A stretch of DNA of 64,000 nt from positions 1-64,000 of the forward strand of contig NZ_PQDH01000011.1 of assembly GCF_002964605.1 (NCBI RefSeq), in the 5' to 3' direction. Positions 63,091 through 64,000 of this stretch are shown here, piece by piece. This DNA comes from Vallitalea okinawensis (GTDB lineage Bacteria > Bacillota > Clostridia > Lachnospirales > PQDH01). The notes below the pieces were generated by a model that made no database searches, was not told the origin of the DNA, and worked only from the letters and a program-made list of their open reading frames with translations. A program made the translations under genes and the position numbers. Within the stretch, counting starts at the first letter, position 1. Each line of letters begins with the position of its first letter.

Positions 63091-63710
63091 GTTGTGCTGG
63101 AATGGGATCTAGATTAGGGTTAGGTTGTCCTAAGTCCTTAGTTGAAATCGATGGTAAGCCACTAATAATTAGGCAGCTTGAAATGCTACAAAATTATGAT
63201 GATATAAGAATAGTAGTTGGATATCAAATGGAAAAAGTAATAGAAGTTGTTTCATTATATCGGAAAGATATTGTTTTTGCAATTAACAATAATTACATGA
63301 ACACAGGCACTGGAGCAAGCTTTTGTATTGGTGCTGAAAATTCTAGAGAGTATGTTGTTTCTTTGGATGGTGATTTACTTGTTAATCCACAAGATTTGCA
63401 AGATGTACTAAAAGTAAAGGATGAATTTATTTGTGGTACTGACCCATCAACCGATAATCCCGTATTGATGGATACTACACAGGAAAATGGTTCGTTAGTA
63501 GTAAAAGAGTTTTCACGTGAACGTGGTCAGTATGAGTGGACAGGTTTAATGAAAATAAAAAAAGAGCATATCAGTGCGGTAAGAGGACATGTTTATACAA
63601 TACTAGAGCCTCTTTTGCCACTGCCTATGAAATATATTAGAACTAAGGAAATAGATACACTTGATGATTACGACAGAGCTGTTGAATGGGTAAGAAATGG
63701 ATATTTATAA
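63063..63710 (+). CDS. sugar-phosphate/choline-phosphate nucleotidyltransferase (LicC-like)
   Basis: 215 aa. Rossmann-like NTP transferase with the signature SCAGMGSRLGLGCPKSLVEIDGKPLI (about residues 9-34) and the metal-binding SLDGDLLV (~100). Related to LicC, which makes CDP-choline from phosphocholine. Start ATG with SD gaggagggg inside the HAD gene. With LicD upstream this points to a phospho-alcohol decoration of the glycan, though other nucleotide-activated donors are possible. Confidence 0.85.
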   Translation: MSIPTTIVISCAGMGSRLGLGCPKSLVEIDGKPLIIRQLEMLQNYDDIRIVVGYQMEKVIEVVSLYRKDIVFAINNNYMNTGTGASFCIGAENSREYVVSLDGDLLVNPQDLQDVLKVKDEFICGTDPSTDNPVLMDTTQENGSLVVKEFSRERGQYEWTGLMKIKKEHISAVRGHVYTILEPLLPLPMKYIRTKEIDTLDDYDRAVEWVRNGYL

Positions 63711-64000
63711 TTTTATCTTAAATTACAATAGTAAATTGAACTCGTGAACTAACTGGCGCAGACGTTATTACTCATAAGATAATTGAGATAAATTTCATAT
63801 ATACCTCAAGGGTTCTTCTACGCTAAGGCAATTCAAAATCTTTCTTAAGAGTGACCTACACTAGCAACCATGTCAAGTAAGTCCATTGAGAAGTCTCTAA
63901 AGCTTTTACAGTTAGGGATAGATTATCTGGTTATGTTATAGTACCTCTTACCTGATCATCTTTCTCCCGAGAAGTAGGGATGGGTTTTGATTGATGATAC
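63711..64000. other. end of window without recognised gene
   Basis: 290 bp with stops in every frame and no SD-preceded start. Some short protein-like stretches are seen but none can be assigned. The next gene of the locus probably begins beyond the window or this is another decayed fragment. Confidence 0.3.

Overview
The window is low-GC, gene-dense DNA from an anaerobic, endospore-forming Firmicute of the class Clostridia. The evidence is [FeFe]-hydrogenase maturation genes (hydG, hydF), an anaerobic class III ribonucleotide reductase, sporulation genes (spmA, spmB, an AbrB/SpoVT-like regulator, ricT), a large Bacillus-type SRP RNA and Gram-positive style lipoproteins. A Lachnospirales-like relative (for example Vallitalea) would fit, but that is inference from gene content and composition only.

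Layout. 1-800: the last ~54 nt of a 23S rRNA gene, then seven tRNA genes (Asp, Val, Thr, Tyr, initiator Met, Phe, Lys) and a terminator, with no 5S rRNA between 23S and the tRNAs. 1.0-9.6 kb: two export systems, an RND pump with lipoprotein adaptor and a MacB-like ABC exporter whose middle gene encodes a large Ig-like surface protein. 9.65-14.8 kb: a long hairpin-rich leader followed by a TM1266-type regulator, hydG, aspA and hydF; another structured element lies between aspA and hydF. 15.5-21.9 kb: the conserved tmk neighbourhood (decarboxylase, tmk, darA, yaaR, holB, ricT, trmN6-like) ending in glpP. 21.9-26.8 kb: a divergent TPP enzyme, rsmI, an AbrB-like regulator preceded by a Spo0A-box-like site, and spmAB. 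27-33.3 kb: a TPR-GAF-GGDEF protein, nrdDG with a pair of NrdR-box-like sites upstream, fucU/rbsD and tadA. 33.4-36.5 kb: SRP RNA, dnaX, ybaB, recR. 36.6-47.3 kb: an accessory stretch with an AAA ATPase, a VOC protein, a phosphoesterase and an unusual concentration of regulators carrying GyrI-like effector-binding domains (three AraC type, one MerR type, one stand-alone), plus a probably frameshifted gene and a membrane protein built from two copies of one domain. 47.7-49.8 kb: an exported M3B oligoendopeptidase with a LysM tail.

50.0-63.7 kb is a surface polysaccharide locus: VanZ-like protein, PglF/CapD-type dehydratase, the NusG paralogue LoaP, a ~360-nt untranslated region with strong hairpins, then an aminotransferase, a phosphosugar transferase, several glycosyltransferases, a polymerase, an ATP-grasp enzyme and a LicD/HAD/nucleotidyltransferase trio. 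Two decayed gene fragments (UDP-glucose 6-dehydrogenase; probably a hexapeptide acyltransferase) show that the locus has been reshuffled. The dehydratase, aminotransferase and phosphosugar transferase look like successive steps making and loading an amino-deoxy sugar on undecaprenyl phosphate; LoaP probably lets RNA polymerase read through this long operon.

The observations most worth following are the LoaP gene with its adjacent RNA hairpins, the ~550-nt leader of the hydrogenase maturation operon, the folded element between aspA and hydF, the GyrI-like regulator cluster, and the paired NrdR and single Spo0A site candidates. No CRISPR array, intact transposase or prophage was seen.
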